Assembly (NCBI GenBank): GCA_022824205.1
Contig: JAJEAI010000064.1
Span: forward strand, 1 to 55,803
Source of the DNA: Candidatus Binatia bacterium
GTDB taxonomy: Bacteria; Desulfobacterota; Binatia; UBA9968; JAJDTQ01
Reading direction: 5' to 3'
Length of the DNA stretch: 55,803 bases
This document shows, in pieces, positions 53,663 to 55,803 of the stretch. The notes beneath the pieces are model-generated. The model was not told where the DNA came from. It ran no database searches and worked only from the letters and a program-made list of their open reading frames with translations. Positions within the stretch are counted from its first letter, which is position 1. Each line of letters starts with the position of its first letter. A program made the translations under genes and the position numbers.

Positions 53663-53690
53663 CACAGCCTCTTTCCCGGGAATGACGTAT
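53655..53690. repeat. Short REP fragment
   Basis: GCTTGACACAGCCTCTTTCCCGGGAATGACGTATTCGG, the same tail plus half-palindrome as the ends of the copies at 46.7 and 52.2 kb. It overlaps the last codons of the preceding hydrolase gene. Confidence 0.55.
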
Positions 53691-53739
53691 TCGGAGTACG
53701 GTGGTCATTTCATGGTGCGTGGGTTAGGCTGGAAAGACC

Positions 53740-54630
53740 ATGATCGGCACGCTTACGCAAACCGGGCGCAAGCCGCCGTGGCTGAAGGTACGGCTGCCCG
53801 CCGGCTCCGACTACAACCGGCTCAAGGAGAACTTCCGCGAGCTCAAGCTGCACACGGTGTGCGAGGAGGCGCGCTGTCCCAACCTGGCCGAGTGCTGGCG
53901 TTCGGGCACGGCCACCATCATGATCCTCGGAGACGTGTGCACGCGCGGGTGCCGGTTCTGCGCGGTGAAGACCGCCAGAGCGGGCACGCCCGCGGACCCG
54001 GACGAGCCCATGCGGGTGGCGGAGGCATTGGCGCGCATGGACCTGCGCTACGTGGTCATTACTTCCGTGGACCGTGACGATCTGGACGACGGGGGCGCCG
54101 GCGTCTTCGCCGACACCATCCGTGAGACCCGGCACCGGTGCCCGGAGCTGATCATCGAGGCGTTGATCCCGGATTTTCGCGGCGACGTCCGCGCGCTCGG
54201 GAAGGTCGTGAACGCGGCCCCCAAGGTCATCGGACAGAACATCGAAACCGTCCAACGCCTCACTCGCCATGCACGGGACCGGCGATGCGGCTACGAGCAG
54301 ACCCTGGACGTGTTGACGAACGTCAAGTCCCTGGACGCAGGGATCTACACCAAGAGCGCCATCCTCCTCGGGATGGGCGAGACCCGCGACGAGGTCCTCG
54401 CCACCATGCGCGACCTGCGCGACCGCGGCGTCGACATCCTTACCCTGGGCCAGTATCTCCAGCCCACGCGAAAGCACCTGCCCGTGGCCGAGTTCCTGCG
54501 CCCCGACCGTTTCCGGGACTACGAAGAGCAGGGATTGGGCATGGGATTCCACTATGTGGCCGCTGGCCCGATGGTGCGGAGTTCCTACAGGGCCGCCGGG
54601 TTTTTCGTCGAGAAGATGCTCACCGCGTGA
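53740..54630 (+). CDS. lipA: Lipoyl synthase
   Basis: 296 residues. Radical-SAM enzyme that inserts two sulfurs into octanoyl groups to make lipoate. Auxiliary cluster Cys41, Cys46, Cys52 (CEEARCPNLAEC) and the radical-SAM cluster Cys67, Cys71, Cys74 (CTRGCRFC) are intact. ITSVDRDDLDDGGA and TLGQYLQPTRKHLPV are further family signatures, and the C-terminal Ser is in RSSYRAAGF. ATG 53740 gives the usual N-terminus. lipB is not in the window. Confidence 0.95.
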   Translation: MIGTLTQTGRKPPWLKVRLPAGSDYNRLKENFRELKLHTVCEEARCPNLAECWRSGTATIMILGDVCTRGCRFCAVKTARAGTPADPDEPMRVAEALARMDLRYVVITSVDRDDLDDGGAGVFADTIRETRHRCPELIIEALIPDFRGDVRALGKVVNAAPKVIGQNIETVQRLTRHARDRRCGYEQTLDVLTNVKSLDAGIYTKSAILLGMGETRDEVLATMRDLRDRGVDILTLGQYLQPTRKHLPVAEFLRPDRFRDYEEQGLGMGFHYVAAGPMVRSSYRAAGFFVEKMLTA

Positions 54631-54637
54631 GCACGCC

Positions 54638-55681
54638 TCACCGGCGCAGCATCGCGCGGAACCTGAATTCGTCCCGTGACTCGTCGCCGGCGCGGCTTTC
54701 ACTGCGCGCGGCCTCGACTCCGAAGTGGAAGGCGCCACGGCTCCCGTGCGCAATCGCGAGTTCATAGCGCACCCGGTAGTCGAGGCCATACAAGGAAGTG
54801 CCGTACTCGATGGCAACCGTGGATCGACCCGCATCGACACGGTAACCCAGGCGGTAATCGCGGTTCCCGTCGCCAAGTCTGAACCGCGTCCACGGCGTCC
54901 CCACCGCCAGGCCGTGGAACAACGACACGCCGTAACCGACCTCCGCGTCCAGACGCCCGGCCGGATCATCGTCATCGATACCGTACGGGTTCGCGAGACG
55001 CGTGGCCGGCGCCGCGCTCCACATACCCTCGGCGCCGCGCGCCGCGGAGCCCCACGACGGCAGCAGCGACAGCGACAGGCCGAGCGCGGACGATGGCCGG
55101 GGGTCGTAGCGCAACGCGCCCGTCAGTCCCCGGTCCTGGAAACCCCCTTCCTCGTGGGTGAGCAATCCATGGGCGGTGAACTCGGCAGCGAGGCCTCGGG
55201 CCGGAACCGCGAACGCGAAGCCGCCGCTCGCCTCCAGCCCGAACCCGGTCTCCGCATCGCCCCCGTCGTGGCGCAGCCCGACCTCGAACGACGGGCGCAG
55301 CCGGGCGCCAGCATCGAGTCGCGCCTCCCACGACCCCTCCAGAGCGAGACGTAGGCGCGTCACGTCGCCGGTCGCCGCGGCAAGCCGTCCGCGCCCGCCC
55401 GGCACCACACCCGCCTCCGAGCGCGTGCGCACCCCAAGCGCATCGGTCTTCAGCGCCAGTTCGAACCCCTGGACCGCCCTCCGGGGAATGAGCACGCCGC
55501 GGACGCCGAGCGCCGCCATGGCGAGGGTCAAGTCGGCTTCGATCGCCGGCTGAGCTTCCGGCGTCACGCTCAGCGTGCCGCTTCCGTAGCCCGCGGTTCC
55601 CCACACCGAGAGAAGCCCGGTCAAGTCGTACTCGCCATAGGGATAAAGCCCCGTCACGTCGGACTCACTGCTGTCCCACAA
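54638..55681 (-). pseudogene. Autotransporter-type beta-barrel C-terminus, cut by an insertion sequence
   Basis: 347 codons with no proper start codon: the frame begins at the edge of the IS-like element (55681). The sequence alternates strands with aromatic and small residues, LYPYGEYDLTGLLSVWGTAGYG near the start, many Gly/Ala/Arg strands, and the terminal strand DEFRFRAMLRR. This is the pattern of the C-terminal barrel of large surface autotransporter or repeat proteins. The passenger part is missing, presumably beyond the insertion. It is convergent with lipA, eight bases apart. Confidence 0.65.
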
Positions 55682-55803
55682 GAAATACGAATGAGGAGGA
55701 CCTGAAGAGCTCCGTCATGCTATGATGGAAATTGCAAAAACCCATCGTAGGAGGAGGTTCAGGTCCATGGCGTACAATCATACCGTAATGGGGCAAATAC
55801 TCA
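55664..55803 (+). mobile_element. Left end of an IS4-type insertion sequence
   Basis: CTCACTGCTGTCCCACAA (55664-55681) is the reverse complement of the repeat at 88-105 and marks the element's left end. The barrel gene ends here. AGGAGGAGG upstream of the transposase start supports expression. Confidence 0.6.
55767..55803 (+). CDS. IS4-family transposase, N-terminus only
   Basis: ATG 55767 opens MAYNHTVMGQIL and runs off the window. The start resembles IS4-group transposases (an xTVxxQLL-type N-terminus). AGGAGGAGGTTCAGGTCC lies upstream. Confidence 0.5.
   Translation, partial: MAYNHTVMGQIL

Noticed and set aside
53710..54975. 421-codon minus-strand ORF opposite lipA
   Set aside because: Antisense shadow; lipA has both complete cysteine clusters in the plus frame.

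Overview
This 55.8 kb window is GC-rich DNA from a Gram-negative bacterium. The Gram-negative markers are an MlaA-type outer-membrane protein, an LpxR-like lipid A deacylase remnant, an inverse autotransporter, an autotransporter barrel, and TRAP and TTT transporters. Repeated ATTCCCGC-type palindromes and many solute-import and catabolic genes fit an uncultured, metabolically broad Proteobacteria, Desulfobacterota or Tectomicrobia-like lineage. That placement is inference, because no rRNA or strong phylogenetic marker is present. LAYOUT. Bases 1-105 look like the right end of an IS4-type element. Bases 190-4170 are lower in GC and decayed: a lipoprotein, a truncated PD-(D/E)XK endonuclease-like gene, a frameshifted lpxR-like gene and relics of a hydantoinase 3' end. 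Bases 4.7-11.9 kb hold an intact hyuA, a frameshifted ImmA/IrrE-like gene, a SulP STAS fragment, and an AbiEi/AbiEii toxin-antitoxin pair followed by a DUF3800 gene; a relic of a hydantoinase 5' end closes the segment. Bases 12-20 kb are a catabolic and uptake region: TRAP transporter, two SDR/epimerases, a third SDR, a Rieske oxygenase and a 3-hydroxyanthranilate dioxygenase-like gene. Bases 20-27 kb are mostly housekeeping: coaBC, mlaA, a deoxyhypusine-synthase-like gene, two moeA paralogues (one fused to a binding-protein domain) and tRNA-Leu(UAA). Bases 27-33 kb hold an iron-type ABC transporter, a hydrolase, a cupin and a second Rieske oxygenase. Bases 33-39.5 kb are a same-strand cell-surface cluster: metzincin protease with a TbpB-like barrel, XRE regulator, inverse autotransporter, and a lipoprotein with cadherin-like, PPC and MORN repeats. 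Bases 39.6-42.3 kb encode a two-gene reductase resembling glycine/betaine reductase component B, in which an in-frame UGA followed by a hairpin marks selenocysteine. The rest holds VOC proteins, a PIN/nuclease pair, a TTT transporter with fused TctA-TctB, an amidohydrolase, a nucleoside transporter, a hydrolase, lipA, and an autotransporter barrel cut by another IS4-type element. HOW IT WORKS TOGETHER. Most genes serve uptake and breakdown of organic acids, aromatics and amides, with cofactor genes (CoA, molybdopterin, lipoate) between them. The most notable system is the selenoprotein reductase pair. It lacks the usual partners GrdA, GrdC and GrdD in this window, and its GrdE-like subunit has Thr where the pyruvoyl-forming Cys is expected. 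The surface cluster and the small defence modules (AbiE-DUF3800, nuclease-PIN) are accessory. At least four genes are split by single frameshifts, so either pseudogenes or homopolymer sequencing errors are common here.
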